A DNA stretch of 64,000 nt from Camellia lanceoleosa (lineage: Eukaryota; Streptophyta; Magnoliopsida; Ericales; Theaceae). Made by a program: the position numbers and the translations under genes. The notes beneath the pieces are model-generated. The model was not told the origin of the DNA and did no database searches. It saw only the letters and a program-made list of their open reading frames with translations. Positions 10,797 to 23,811 of the stretch are shown here, piece after piece. The DNA lies in the NCBI GenBank assembly GCA_025200525.1, contig CM045770.1, positions 120,815,429 through 120,879,428 on the forward strand, given 5' to 3'. Within the stretch, counting starts at the first letter, position 1. Every line of letters starts with the position of its first letter.

Positions 10797-13700
10797 ATGA
10801 AACTTGATCATAGCCGACCGGAAGAAAAAATGAATAGCGTTAGCCCATGGAAACGGAAACGCCCTGAACGGGAAGGTAAAAACATTGGCTGGACAAATTT
10901 TTATCGTTATATATATTTTTATTTTCTAATAATGATTATATAAACAGGTTCATTCGTAATTCCGCGACATAGTATTGGGGAGAGGTTTGACCATTTTGTA
11001 TATGCTAATATGGACGTAGATATTGATACCAAAAGAGCGGCTTTGAAAGCTTCTCCTTCAGTTGTTTGTCTTACATCCCTTACGGGTAGGTGGTATATAC
11101 CACATTATTATGTCATGCTTTATTGTTCTTTATGTTATCCTTCATATATGTCATTGTCAGCGGCTATGTTAGAGCATCTCTATTTTCATCTTTCTTTCTT
11201 TTTTTATTATCAAATTTGGGTAAACAATTGGTTAAAAACTTAATTTGATATGGGATGCTCCAATAGCTTTTGATCAAATTTAACTAAAAGCTTGATTTGG
11301 TAAAAAAAAATAAAAAAAATTGAATACTCCAATCCTCCTTTAAAAATTTCATCAAATCCTTTTTAAAAATTCCAACATTGTCCCCAAAAGCTTCTTTCAT
11401 CATGTTTGGTGAAAAACTTATTTTTTCCTTGATTTGACCCGAGTATGCAGTACGTGTGTGCGTGTGTAAGTGTCGAACCTTCAGAAACTTAGATCTTGGG
11501 ATATTGGGGTATGTATCCAAAAAGAGGATATGGGCATGGGGACTCGCACTATATTTGGGAACCTACAAGAGAAAAGAAAAGAAATGATTACTTAAGTTAT
11601 AAGAGAAAAAAAAAGAAAAGAAATGATTGTGATTTATGTCCTTTTTGTTTGGATGAATAAGAAATAAAAGGAAAAAAAAAATTGTGATTTCTGTCCTTGT
11701 TTGGTTAGATTTCATAAGGGAAAAGAAAAGAAATTATTTTATGTTATATTACCAAAATATCCTTTTTATATTTTGTCAATCATTTTATTTCTTTTATTTT
11801 TACATGGACAAAATTGACATTATGAAAATATAAGAATATGTTGGTTTTTTTTTCTCCCAATCTCTCCACTTTTGGAAAGATTGAAAATGAGATTTATAAG
11901 AGAAATGGGTTTTTCTCCATTTCTCTCCACTTAAGTTATCTAAATAAGTAAGAGAAATACATATCTCTCTATTTCTTTTCTTTTCTCTTCAAATCACTCA
12001 ATCCAAACATAGTGCCATTATGAATAGTTATATATGTTAAATATTATACCATAATATTTTTTGTAGAAATGTGCTTGAAATTCAATAGGATTTAGGGAAA
12101 AATATAATATCTATCTTTCATCTATTGTTGGAGGCTACAAATGTTTTTTTCCTAGCAAATTTGAGTTTCTTATTCATCAAACATTGTAAAAAATTGGAGA
12201 TCAAGTGTCCAAATTGGGTATCGGTGTCGTATACATATCCCATGTCCTTATTTTTGTCATATTTGGTGGACATGGGTACTTTGGAGGAACTAGAAAAGTC
12301 CATGTAACACAGGTCATTGGGTCTGACCTTGGGGTAGGCAACCAAGGCAACTGACTTGGGCCCCTGGATTTTGAACCATAGTTGCATGAAGCAGGAGCGA
12401 GGAGCGAGGGCCCCATCAAGAGTTTAAGGTTGGGAGTGGTGGAAACCCTTATTGTTTTGCTTTGTACTTCTAAATCCATTCATACCATTCTTCCTTTAAT
12501 TAGATGTACTCGTTCATACTTTGCTTATTTTGTAAACTCTACTAATTGACAATGAAAGTTTTCATTCTTGCATGTGCTTTCATGTTTATACAAATGCTAT
12601 ACACACATGTAGAGACTTTGCTTATTTATTTCAATGTCTAGGTGGGAAGATGTTTGCATGTTGGGACTATAATAGAATGCGAGGATGTTAATGGAACATT
12701 CATCAGTACCATTTTAACTTCTGCGACTCTCCTAAGATCACCTATTGATGCAAATGCTATACTAGATGACATTAAGGTGGTTGTTGTTGTTTTATTTTTT
12801 ATTTATTTATTTTTTAATTATAAAATACTTGGCATAGTACAATACTCTTCAATGTTTTTCAATTAGCTAAAAGAACTTACTATTATTTTTTTGGGTGGGT
12901 ATGATTTACTATTGTTGCAGGTTGATGTTTATGTAATGAATGATAATCCATTTAACGGTCATGTGATTGCTTATGATTTTCACTTCAACATTGCTACTAT
13001 TAGTATTGAAACAGATGTAGCATTACCAACTGCAATCATTAGACCTTTGGATGATTCAATCTCAATAGATCCAAGTGAGATCTCTGGTACTGGGGACAAT
13101 GAGGTGGCTTACAAATCGTTTCAGCTTCATCGTCATTCAAATTTATTTAGACTTTGTCCGGGAGATATGGTTGTAGCCATTGGCGCTCTGTAGAACCCGT
13201 GACCTTATGGCTGCACTGCAAATTCAGGTACACAAAGTAAATTTACTTTACATGTTTAAATTTACGTTATTACAATTTTCTTACACAACTGAGAGAATGT
13301 AAGACATATCTTAGTGCATGTACAGTCTGTCAAAGATTAATTGTATACGATATCCAATACCCAAATATTGCATTATTTTTGTTGATCACAATGCTTGTAA
13401 GTGGCATAACAATTATTTACACTTGCTCTTTTTCTTTCTGTGCAGTCTTGACTGCTGCAAATTTGATTGCAAAGAGCTTTTCAGGGCGAATTGCATTATT
13501 ACAAAAGTAATAATTTTTCCCTTTTTCCCCTCTCTCTTATAACTATATTGGTTTTGGTTTTAAATTGGTGGTGAATGATGATGAATTTTTGTCTTTTAAT
13601 TTTTCTTGGTATGCTATACACTAAGAAGCACAGACACAACAATTTTAAAAAAATGTTGGACACGACATGTGGGAGACTTGTACAAAATGTATAATTTTAT

Positions 13701-16700
13701 ATATTTATATCTCATAAATAGAAATATATCATTTGTACATAAAAAATTGCAATATAACACTAACTTCTATATATTTAGGGGTTGTTTGGGATGAACTATA
13801 TAAGTACACTTTTTGATTCTTTGGATGAAAAAGTAGAGGAAAAAAAGATGGTTATTTGGGATAATTTTTTGACTTTTTACGAAAAAATGTGTATTAAAAT
13901 ATTGTATAAAATAGCAAAATTACCGGATTACCCCTAATGCCCCCTATGCGTGTACTGACAGTGATTGTTTAGGAAGCCATATAGTACTCGTTGCTTTGAA
14001 GTTGTGTGGTGGACTGGACGGTGCTGTTCGGCCCGTGGGCAGAGGCGGCTCCAAGGCTTGGTCAGGGGTGTCACCCAAACCCCCTGGCTGAATTTATTTA
14101 TTTATTTATTTATTATATAAATATTAGATTTAAGGAAAAAAATTAGTAATTGAACCCACTAAAATACAATTTTGAACCCATAGTTTTAAGTCCTACTCTT
14201 TTGAACCCACCAATTTTGAACCTATATTAGATATTAGCATGTCTTTTTTGCTTAAACAATAGTATCAATATATTGAAATATTTTTGTTTATAATTTTAGA
14301 ATTTAAATTAATTTGTTGATTTTTTTCTCCATAGGTGATATAATGATTAATGTGAATTTTTTGTAAGATATATGGTATTTAAGTTTTTGATTGACACCAC
14401 TGACAAAAATTCCTAGAGTCGCCACTGCTCGTGAGGGCCCACCACGGGTCCTGTTTTGATAATCCAAACCGTTCAATGTGGAGAACTCGTCGAGTACTAT
14501 ATGCTTGTAAAAAATCAAGTTGATCGGATATCGATAGCTATCTCATCGGATCAGTTTTTTGTCAACCGTTAATTTATTCACCGTCCATTTTTTTTGTACA
14601 AAATTGATTTGATCATATAGCTATCGATATTTGATCAATGTGATTTTTTATATGAATATAGTACTTGACGAGTTTTATACATTGAACGGTTCAGATTATC
14701 AAAACGGGACCCGTGATGGGCCCCCACGGCTTGAACAGCACCATCTTGTGTAAATTTTTTGTGCACCCGCCTATGTAAATTTGTACTATCACTTACCATC
14801 ACTTCAATACACAGTTGGCTTGTACTTGGCCTGTGTAAATTTGTTTTTCTTATATATATATTTTTTTGTGAATAGTGATAACTTTTTGAATTTTTTAGTA
14901 ACTTTTTGACTTTTTGTCTTTTATAGAAGATGCCAAACAAGCACTTATAACGTTTTCCTTTTGTCATTATATGTTAAGTTATTTTTTTCAAATTTATAAT
15001 TAGTTTCATGTGTCTAATCGATGAACACATGTATTTAAGTGATGGACGCGTTCGTCCTTCAAGTGTTCGGGTCTAAAAATATTTGAAAAAAATAGGGCAT
15101 GTTTTGTCGAGTGTTAGACACGTGTCGGGAAAGTGTTGAACAAGTGTTGGTGTCCATCGGACACCGACACGACACGGATATGCAACCTTCTTAGAAGTGT
15201 CCGTGCTTCTTAGGCCATACGTTTAGGGTTAGAGGCGGAGTAGATGTTAACTTGCCCCCACACCTCCTTGCCCTTATTGGAACAGAGTTGGTAAGAGCTC
15301 AAAAGGGTTAGGGGAGGATTTTCGTTCAAACTCCATTGGGATTCAGGCCGGAGTTCGCATTTGCCTTCAAAATCCGCTCCAAGTCTGGCTAGATTATATT
15401 ATTATAATACATGTGTAATCCTAATTTATTTCCAACAATTGCTTATATGTTTATATAGATGCTGAATGTAGTCCACATTTAGGCAGCCAGTATGCGGTAG
15501 AATGTAGAGCATACATGGTGAGAGTGCAATCTGTCCCTAGAGTGTTTTAGAAAATAATTGATGTATGCTGTGTGGTATGTATGAGTTAATGCACTGTGCT
15601 TTGGGTTTTATTTGAGTAGATTGTATGTATTTTTAGCAATCTTTCAACTAATGATATATTTTCTTTGATAGAGTGGTATTGGGGGACCCCTTATCAATCG
15701 TTATGGAGAAGTCATTGGAGTCAATTTTTATGATGATGTTTGTACCCCTTTTCTACCGATCAATATTGTTTCCCAATGCTTGTTGCAATTTAAAAAAAAT
15801 CGGTATGTTCTCCAAATCATCATAGCTTCCATGTCTGTACTTTGCTTATTACGTGTTGCTAGATATCCTCAATTATGTTCCCCGCCGACCCCTCCCCAAC
15901 ACACACACTGCTCTCACAAAAAAAGAAATATGGAGTCTGGAAGTTTGTTAGATCTTTTGTGAAGTAGGTACTAAAAAAAATGATATATGGGAATCATTAT
16001 GAAGCCGTCTTAGAGGGTCTAATGGTTTGTATCATGGCGTAGGAAATCCCGTCGACCTTGGCTTGGCTTGGAAATGACTAATCTTTATGCGGCAAGTGTA
16101 GGCAAGTTGGAAAAGATTATCTCGAAGTTCAATATTTCCAAAGGTGTTCTTGTTGAAAAGGTATGTTCTTTGCTACACCTTATTTTAGATAGATCCTGAT
16201 TCTTTGGGGCAAAATCTTTTGGGCAGAGAAATGCTATTTATCACCGGATTTATTTCACCTTCTTATTTCACTTCTCATGTGTACTCATGCAATAAAAGCC
16301 ACTTGTATGTGTAGAACCCACTTTATTTGAAACTAGCTAATCATGCTACATAGGAAACTGCATTAGAGGTGAAAAGTTTGGTGAAAAAAAACAGTGATAT
16401 ATAGCAGCCTTCTTTTTTGGATGTTCAAATATGACATAATTACAAGAAATGTGAACACACATCTAGAACATTGAGTTTTTGGTGTCAGAATAACTGCAAA
16501 TTGCAAAATATTTATTTAGATATCTTGTTTCAACATGGTGAACTTCTCTAGTAGAATGCTAAGTTAAGTGATATAAAGTTCTTTATCCTTTTCTAGTTTT
16601 ACTTTAGTGTTGGCATAAAAGCAATGAATTATATGTATATAATTTGGGTTTAATGTACCATTAGGGATAAGTTCACATGTCAAGGTATGGGGTTTCGCAG

Positions 16701-17982
16701 TCACAGTGTTTTTAAAAGCTCGAGGCATACCAAGGCGCCGAAGGTCTCTTGGGGCTTAAGGGCAAGGCGAGGCGCGCTTCATTGCAGCAAGGTGCAGCTT
16801 TTCAGTAAAAAATAGATATATTAACATAGACTAATGATTTAGATATCAACATAAGCAAAACACAGAATACACAACTTATAAACACTTGAGACAAATAATT
16901 TAAAAATAAAAAATGAAAGAACTAAAGCAAATAATCACTTTGCTTGTTTCCATTTTTCCAAAAAACACTTTTCAGAAAATTCTACTTTCTTATTTTCCGT
17001 GTTTTTTTGTTTTTACTGAATTTTTTTAATGTTTTAAGCAATTTTTTTTTTTTTTAGACATACCTAACATAAATATATCTAAAAAATAAAAAAATTGTGA
17101 AAAAAACCTTTTAAAAATTCATTAAATACCAAAAAAAAAAAAAAAAAAAAAAACGAGAATTCAGTACATTTTTTCTATTTTTATGTATTTATTAATTTTT
17201 TAAAATATTTTTTCACAATTTTTTTACTTTTTAGATACATCTAAGTAAAGTGCATCTAAAAAAATAAAAAAAAATGTTTAAAATTTTAAAAATATTCCCT
17301 AAAAACAAAAAAATACAAAAATAAAAAAACTCAGTTTTCAAAAAACTTAATCAAAAAAACTCAAACCAAATGCACTGCATATTTTTCAAAGCCCATAAAA
17401 ATCATATCATTCCAAATGCAAAATAATCAACATTCATCAAAAGCACCAATATTCAAGTTTAGTTTAACTATCTCAAAACATCAAAAAGGAGAGTAGAAGA
17501 AGAAAAGAAAATTGGAACCTGGAAGGAGAAGGGAGAAAAAAAAACCTAACCAAAAATATATATATGTATATATGAACCACCAGGCTGGAAGAAGAAAAAA
17601 AAGAAAAGAAAAAAAAGAGAGGATTTAGATGTATCGACCATTTTTTTTTAGAGTTTTAATCAAGTGTGGCTGCACATATTTCTATTTGAGAACTGTTATC
17701 CACTGTGGCAGCACATATAATTTCATCTATGAGGCACAGACACTTCAAAATAGGTGTTGTAGCGGTGTCGGACATGGGGACATGTGCTGGACACGTACAA
17801 GACTCGCCATTTGGCATGTCCCATTTTTTTTTGGTATGGGACATGGAAGTGGACACGGCAGGGTCAGAAAGCTCTAATGGAAGCGATAATCGGAAAGCCG
17901 TAATCAAAGAGAAGAGACCTCATCGAAGCCCTAATTAGAAAATCCTAATCAAAGAGAAGAAGCGACCTAATCTAGAATAAGA

Positions 17983-18020
<38 letters not shown>

Positions 18021-21000
18021 TGAACCTGCAATTCTGTCGTCGATCTCATCTCTCGTCTCTGGTCTTTGTCATCAACCTCCATTCATCAAGCGTAATCAAT
18101 CGTCGACCTCATCTCTCGCCTCTCTCTCTTTCCCTCCTCTCATCTCTCTTGTTTTTGTCGTGTCTCTCTCTCTCGTCTATTGTATATATTTATACACAAT
18201 AATAAATACATATACAATAGACAATAATAAATATACAACATTTTTTAAATATCATATATATACAATATTTTTTATGTATAATAAATATCATATTGTATTC
18301 TATTTTGTTTATTTAAATATATAAATATATATATAATTTTTAAAAAATAGAATTTTAATTATTACAAATACATATATATAATTAAAATAATAGAATTTTA
18401 TTTATTGCAAATACATATATATATATATATATATAATTTTAAAAAAAAATTTCCATGTCCCTTGCCTTGTTTGTGTCCTTTTTTTTTTGAAATTGCCGTG
18501 TCCCGTGTTTGTGTCTATGCTTCATAGAATTTCATCATAGACAAAAAAAAATGTAAAATTGTTGAGATTAAAAAAAAATTAAATAGCAGAATATCAATAA
18601 AGGATGCTTTAAGAAGCACGGACACGGATACGAATGCGAGCATGGGACATAGCAATTTCAAAAAAAATGGGGGCACGGGCATGGACATGGCAGGGACAAG
18701 ACAATAAAATATGTTTTCATATATTTTTATTTTCTATCTAGATTAATATTACCATCCACAAACAATCAATATTAACAAAAACTAACTCTAATTCTATAAT
18801 TTTATTTATTTTTTTATAATTACTTTTAAATTAACACTTACAATTTATATATTTTTTTTATGGTTGATCTATTAAGTATTTAAATCTAAGAACAAAATAT
18901 TAAATATTCAATGTTCAACATTTATCAAAAACACTAAATAAAATGGGGTAAAAGATAACTTGGTATGTCCTGAAGTGTCCCCGGTGTGTCCCATACTTGT
19001 ACACGCTGTGTCTGTGTGACCCCGAAGTGTCCGTGTATCCGATACGGATACGGCACTTGTTTTGAAGTGTCGGTGCTTCATAGAGAATGCTTTTTTGTGC
19101 CTTGCTCCTTGTACCTTGTACTTTAAGCCCCCCAGGTGCGTGCCTTGGTGCGCCTTTTCAAACGTGCCTCGCCTGGGCTTGTACAAGTCGAGGCAGCTGT
19201 GCCTTGCACCTAGGCACGCCTTCTACAACACTGTGCAGTCACCTCATCTTATTCTCTGTCAAGTCCAAGAAACCATTTCAACCACCTTTCGCACCCCTTG
19301 CTGGATGTTTGGTCCTTGCCAGAGCTGGTGCCACATAGGATTGTGGCAATGATAAAAGTTCTAAGAGCTTGCGGATTGGTTTATATATAATCCGGGGTTC
19401 TGCTGGTTGTGAGGTTTGAAACAAAGCACTTAATAAATATTACTGAAATGACATTTCATTACTAAGGGTTGTATTTGTGTTTTACAATTGCTGGCTATTT
19501 TAGAGTTTCAGTTTTAGGCTATTTGATCAAAGTAGCTTAACCTTCCTACATGAAATAAAAAGTAGCAATTATTTATTAGCCTATTTTTAATATTTCCCCC
19601 TTAAAACTCCATGCTAATTTCTTCTTTTGTTAATTATGTTCAATAAAATTTTGTAAGTCGTTCGTTAGTTTGAAGTTTTTGATTGTTAGATAAGATAAAT
19701 ATCTCAATTCGAATTTTTAAGATGAGAGTTAATTGCCAAGTGTGCATACATATGTATGTGTGGATGGATGTATGCATGCATGTAATGCCCTTTTTAGTTG
19801 AGATATTCCTACTAATTGCAGACTGCACTGCCTAATCTTCCAAACTATCAAATAGGTTATAAAAGGATCCCCTGTTGAACGAGCTGGAATACTCGACGGT
19901 GATGTTATTATTCAATGTGGAAAAAAGGTGGTTCAAAGTTTTTTGGAGGTATATCACTTCTATCATTGTTGTTCTTAGGGGGCACTATTGGCATTACTTA
20001 AATAGATTATTATGCTCCTTTGTAATACTTCAATATATAGAAATGCCCCATCAAAAATGAGGGGAAAAAGATAATTAACTGTATTTTGTCTTCCTTTTTC
20101 TTGTGCTTTTTGTTGCTTTTATAATAGTATAATTCTTTCCTTATAACTATCTTCATTCTCATTATTGTTGTAATTATGATTACCATCAGCAATTAGCATA
20201 TAAATGTCATCCCAACGGATTAGGTGCACAATATCCATTATTGGTGATTTCAGTTAGATTTAACTCTTTTTTTTGTTTCCTTGATGTTTGAAGTTTATAA
20301 CTGAAAAATGCTGAGATTTTGTTTTGGTGGATATCTTGTATTGCATGTGATTTACCAATTCTGCTGTTCGCCATGCTTATATTTGTCAGTGTGTTTGTAG
20401 TCTGGAACAATGTTTTGAAAACCGGACTAGTGAGCGAACCGGAAAAGGGACCGGATGGACAGGTCATTGGTTTAATTGTCAGGTCAAAGTGATCGAACCG
20501 TGACGTCATAATTAATAATATATAAATAAAAAAAATATATAAGTACAGAAATAAAAATTGTTACATAGTATTTACTAATAATATTTAATAAAGTCATAAT
20601 TGATAAAAAAAAAAATAAAATCATTAGTTTTAAAGAAATTAAAAAATTTTAATCTTTCCTCTAAACAAATTGATTGAATACTAAATTTAATTTTGGAGGG
20701 AAATAAAATTTTCAACTCTCCCTCCAATCAAATATGATTCAAATAATTTGATTGAATTTGACATAAAATTTTTAGGTTTTTTTTTTTTTTTTTTTTTTGG
20801 ATAAATAGAATTTTTAGGTTCTCTTTGAACAATCTTTTCCTATAAATGGGAATAGAATTTCGTAATCTTTTCAAGCTTCTAATGAGACTCCTCATGAGAG
20901 GAGATTCTTGAAGTAAGAGTTTTTAGTCAAAATTTTGATATATATATATATAAGAAAGAAAGAAAAAAAAATCAAAAATTTGCAACCAGCGGGTTAATTG

Positions 21001-23577
21001 AAAACTAGGACCGGTTCACGGGCTGTACCACCGTTTTTTCCTGTTCTTGCAAACAAGCTTGGTTTTTGGCCTACTCTGAACTGGACCAGACCAGAACTAG
21101 GTCCGGTCATCGGTTCTACTGGTTGAACTGGCCGGTCCTGTCCGGTTAAACATTGGTCTGGAACTTGTGAAGGAAGTGGTGATGAAGAAAGTTTTGAGCA
21201 GAGACAATCCTTTGCCCTCTGATCCATCAAAATAGTAATAATAATAATATAAAAGTGCTAATAATAAAACTAACAATAATATTAGTACTAATAGTCTTAA
21301 TGTTGTAGTAGCAGCAGCAACAGCATAGCAACAACGATCATAATAGTAGTAGTAGTTATCATAATAGCAATAGCAGTAACAATAATTGTAATAATATTAC
21401 CAATAATATAGGGAAAATAGCAAAGGATATATAATATCATGTCAGTGACAACCTTTCTGGAAATAGCAGATTTCAAGAGAAAGGAAAACTAATATCAAAG
21501 AGTTGGTACCCATCTCTCTCTCTCTCTCTGAGCTGAGCTGTAATCCATTTCTGTTTCTGATGATTGAAACTTTTTATTCCAGGAGCCCTTCCTCTGAAGA
21601 TTTAGCATAAACTCTCAAGGTATGGGATTAAAATTTAATGGCTGATTTTGTTGACGTCCCAAGCCTAAACTCAACACCAAGCTATATCATCTTTCTCACC
21701 CATCTTCTCTTCCTTTCTCAAAAACCAAACAAACCTCTTACCTTTTCTTCTTTTTACTTAGTGGCCTTTTTAATTAGCGTTTAGACTCCGAGACAGCAAA
21801 ATGGAAAGTGAGGTTGAAAATGGGAGTGTTCTTTACAGCCCGAGGTGTCGCAGCCTTTTGCTTTGTTTCCCTAACTCATCTCTATTTTGCCCTAACCCAG
21901 CTCTATATTTTTCCCTAACCCATCTCTCTGTGTTCACCTAGTCTCTCCTCGTCCTTCTGTAATGCCTGGTTAATTTTTGTTGTCAAGCCCGTATAAGCCA
22001 CCAATTTCGCTATTTTGGTTGTCAAGTCCCTGTAACTGGTTTGCTGCATGTTGGTGAGGTATAGTGGTGTTCTTTTGCAATTTTGGTCTTGGGTACATTT
22101 GAGCGTAATTTTGTTAGCTTGGATTTGGGGTGCTATCACTCAGTCAATCCTTATGGTTAGCTACTTTGATCAAAATGAATTGGTGTGTAGACAAAAAGAA
22201 CGGTTCTTGGTTGGAGGTTAACTGAATTAGTAAAATTCAGGGTTGTTCATTGGTTAAAAGTCAAAGCATGATGACATCTGACAAGAGTGAATAATTTGTC
22301 ATCAAAGGACTGAAGGCTTATTTGGTGTGGAGTATGAAATCAGGTCCCAAAAGACACATAAAAGATGTTATCCGGTGGTGTCCCTATTCAATTAGGAGTA
22401 TTGAAGCTGAATAATATTGATGGTCATCAAGAGGAAACCCTGGCTAGGCTTGTGTAGCATGGCTTTCTAAACAAAATAACAATTGAAGTGAAATTTTTAG
22501 GTGGTTGATTACAATCAGGGGATTTTGTCCATGTCTTCGTAACATAGATTTCAATTATGCATTTGGTATTCATTGTAACACTGTTGACAAATGACAAATT
22601 TTGTATGAGCTGTCTTGGTTCGAGTGGTTGGGGGCTAAAAGCTTCCTATATAGGTGCCTGGTCTTGTGATAAGTCTTTAAAGTAGTTAATTGTGGGACCC
22701 ATTAAGTGGCTGAGTGTCATTTATGGGATGCCTATGTTGTTGTCTATTGACTGCCAATAACTATTTTGCTTTTTCATGATGAACCTTGTTAATATTTTTC
22801 TTTTTAGTTTGGTTTCCTACTATTGTTGGTTTAATCTCTTTCTCCTCCTGGTATCAGTTCTATAACATAATATGGAAGAAGGTTGGGAAAAAAGTGGGGG
22901 TGATTGTGATTAGAGAATCATATGCTGCCCGTTTGTATCTGGAAGTGTTTGTTGATGAGACTAGAGCAGATAAAGTAAATAGGTAAATATTTTGTATGCT
23001 TTTTGATATGTCTACATATATATATTTATATCAATCTTTAAAATGGGTGTGAATTCATGAGATTTTTTTGTCAAACCAAACTGTTTGGCTCTTTCGATTG
23101 TTTTATCGTTATATTTGCGATGCAGGGTAAATTGCATCTATCCGCCTGCATTTTAATGTTGGTTAGAATGTCCTCTGCACACTTTTAGTCGAAAACAGTC
23201 CACATACTGAAATTGTGAAATTTGCCCCGTTAGTTTGTGTAAAATTTATCCTTGTTTTTAAACATGGGAAAATTTTAACCCACATTAAAGTGCAAGTGGG
23301 CAGTCCTTGCGATAAATTATAGTGATTTATTAGAAGAGTGAGATATTTCTTTTTTTAGTATTGTAGAATTTATAATTTATAATTTTTGGGGAATCATTTC
23401 GCTGACATGAAGCGGTTTTATTAGCATTTTTTTTTTTTGGTAGGGAGGTTTTATACTTTATGATTACAATTTTTATGCTTCATTCTGATTTTGTATCATG
23501 TAACTTGTCTTCTCAGATGGCCAGTACCTGAAAAATGCAGGGCTTCGGTTGGAAGAATTCGATATCAATATCGATAA
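10797..23577 (+). CDS. HtrA/DegP-like trypsin-PDZ protein, catalytic triad lost, frameshifts in exons 3 and 4
   Basis: Ten exons with GT-AG borders: 10797-10875, 10948-11085, 12642-12776, 12921-13227, 13446-13506, 15672-15802, 16043-16160, 19856-19948, 22858-22982, 23517-23577 (TAA). About 415 residues. Exons 1-6 form a trypsin-like domain (ALKASPSVVCLTSLTG near its start); exons 7-9 form a PDZ domain (GVLVEK-VIKGSPVERAGILDGD); the end is RWPVPEKCRASVGRIRYQYR. It resembles plant 'protease Do-like 14' proteins. The expected catalytic residues seem replaced: His in TNAHV is ILTSATLL, Asp in DLAI is FNIATI, Ser in GNSGGP is SGIGGP, so proteolysis is unlikely. Two bases are missing in exon 3 (near 12660) and several single bases in exon 4 (13185-13225); elsewhere frame and splice phases agree. 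It is either a recent pseudogene or a gene with base-call errors. Confidence 0.8.
11166..11345. repeat. MITE-like repeat in intron 2
   Basis: Starts TTAGAGCATCTCTA and ends near ATACTCCAATCCTCC, with inner segments that are partly inverted (AATTTGATATGGGATGCTCCAATAG). A related piece lies at 24170-24490. The boundaries are approximate. Confidence 0.35.
11546..12015. mobile_element. MITE with long terminal inverted repeats (intron 2)
   Basis: Left end GCACTATATTTGGG with AAGAGAAAAGAAAAGAAAT close behind; the right end is the inverse (ATTTCTTTTCTTTTCTCTT ... CCAAACATAGTGC). About 470 bp, AT-rich and non-coding. I could not identify a target duplication with confidence. It sits wholly inside intron 2 of the HtrA-like gene. 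Confidence 0.65.
13621..15213. mobile_element. TIR element with CTAAGAAGCAC ends (intron 5)
   Basis: Left CTAAGAAGCACAGACAC and right GTGTCCGTGCTTCTTAG are inverted repeats of each other. The flanks GCTATACA and GCCATACG agree at six of eight positions, consistent with an aged 8-bp target duplication. Two more members of the family lie at 17727 and 18609. No transposase; the interior contains the foldback element at 14019. Confidence 0.65.
14019..14742. mobile_element. Foldback element with about 105-nt hairpin arms and a nested insert
   Basis: The ends CGGTGCTGTTCGGCCCGTGG and its inverse (CCACGGCTTGAACAGCACC) bound it. Arms at about 14436-14542 and 14617-14722 are complementary over roughly 105 nt with few mismatches (for example GTTTTGATAATCC against its inverse). 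Between the left end and the left arm lies another inverted-end insert, about 14039-14431 (GCAGAGGCGGCTCC to GAGTCGCCACTGC). Transcribed as part of intron 5, it would form a long hairpin. Confidence 0.7.
17727..18527. mobile_element. TIR element nested in the hAT-like element
   Basis: Ends CTATGAGGCACAGACAC and GTGTCTATGCTTCATAG, flanked on both sides by AATTTCAT (17719-17726, 18528-18535), a perfect 8-bp target duplication. Same family as 13621-15213 and 18609-19083. Non-coding. Confidence 0.75.
17986..18016. repeat. GA microsatellite
   Basis: About 31 bases of uninterrupted AG/GA dinucleotides inside the nested TIR element, followed downstream by CT-rich sequence. Confidence 0.9.
18609..19083. 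mobile_element. Second nested TIR element of the same family
   Basis: Left end TTAAGAAGCACGGACACGG, right end inverse GAAGTGTCGGTGCTTCATAG. The flanks AGGATGCT and AGAATGCT match at seven of eight positions. Both nested copies lie within 1.4 kb, so the hAT-like element was a repeated target. Confidence 0.65.
20408..21155. mobile_element. hAT-type MITE with perfect 8-bp TSD (intron 8)
   Basis: CAATGTTTTGAAAACCGGAC on the left and CCGGTTAAACATTG on the right, flanked on both sides by GTCTGGAA (20400-20407, 21156-21163). The 748-bp body has several internal CCGGTC/GACCGG repeats near both ends and an AT-rich middle. No coding capacity. Confidence 0.85.
21228..21420. repeat. Degenerate trinucleotide repeat tract (intron 8)
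   Basis: Runs of AAT, AGC, CAA and AGT triplets (TAATAATAATAATAT, AGTAGCAGCAGCAACAGC, TAGTAGTAGTAG) with many interruptions. Confidence 0.8.
21421..22857 (+). other. Remainder of intron 8, nothing recognised
   Basis: No exon that would extend the protein between exons 8 and 9 is needed: exon 8 ends in phase 0 after SFLE and exon 9 continues the PDZ domain with FYNIIWKKVG. No transposon termini were recognised. Confidence 0.5.
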
Positions 23578-23811
23578 TATGTTCTTTGTGCAGTGGTGTT
23601 TTGTTGGGACGGTTCAAGTTTTCACGAGGCTTAAAAGAGAAATTTTATTTGGAGGGCTTTTATATTTGAAATTATATTATCATATTTATTAGTATTTCTG
23701 TTAAAAAAATGTAGTTATTAGTATTTGGTAAATTATTATGTAAACTCACTCTGTGACTAAAATTTGGAGGTTATTTAAAGTGTTTAGCTATGAAAGTAAA
23801 GAAATTAAGGG

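Larger units (their letters stand above)
16704..19233. mobile_element. hAT-like element, 2.5 kb, non-coding (intron 7)
   Basis: Ends CAGTGTTTTTAAAAGC and the inverse GCCTTCTACAACACTG. The flanks CGCAGTCA (16696-16703) and TGCAGTCA (19234-19241) match at seven of eight positions; an 8-bp target duplication is characteristic of hAT transposons. The interior is AT-rich with long A/T runs and no transposase, but it hosts two smaller TIR elements. It therefore looks like a non-autonomous element that later received insertions. Confidence 0.7.

Noticed and set aside
22786..22986. Independent small gene beginning MLIFFFLVWF
   Set aside because: Its second half is exon 9 of the HtrA-like gene; the first half is intron read through to the splice acceptor.
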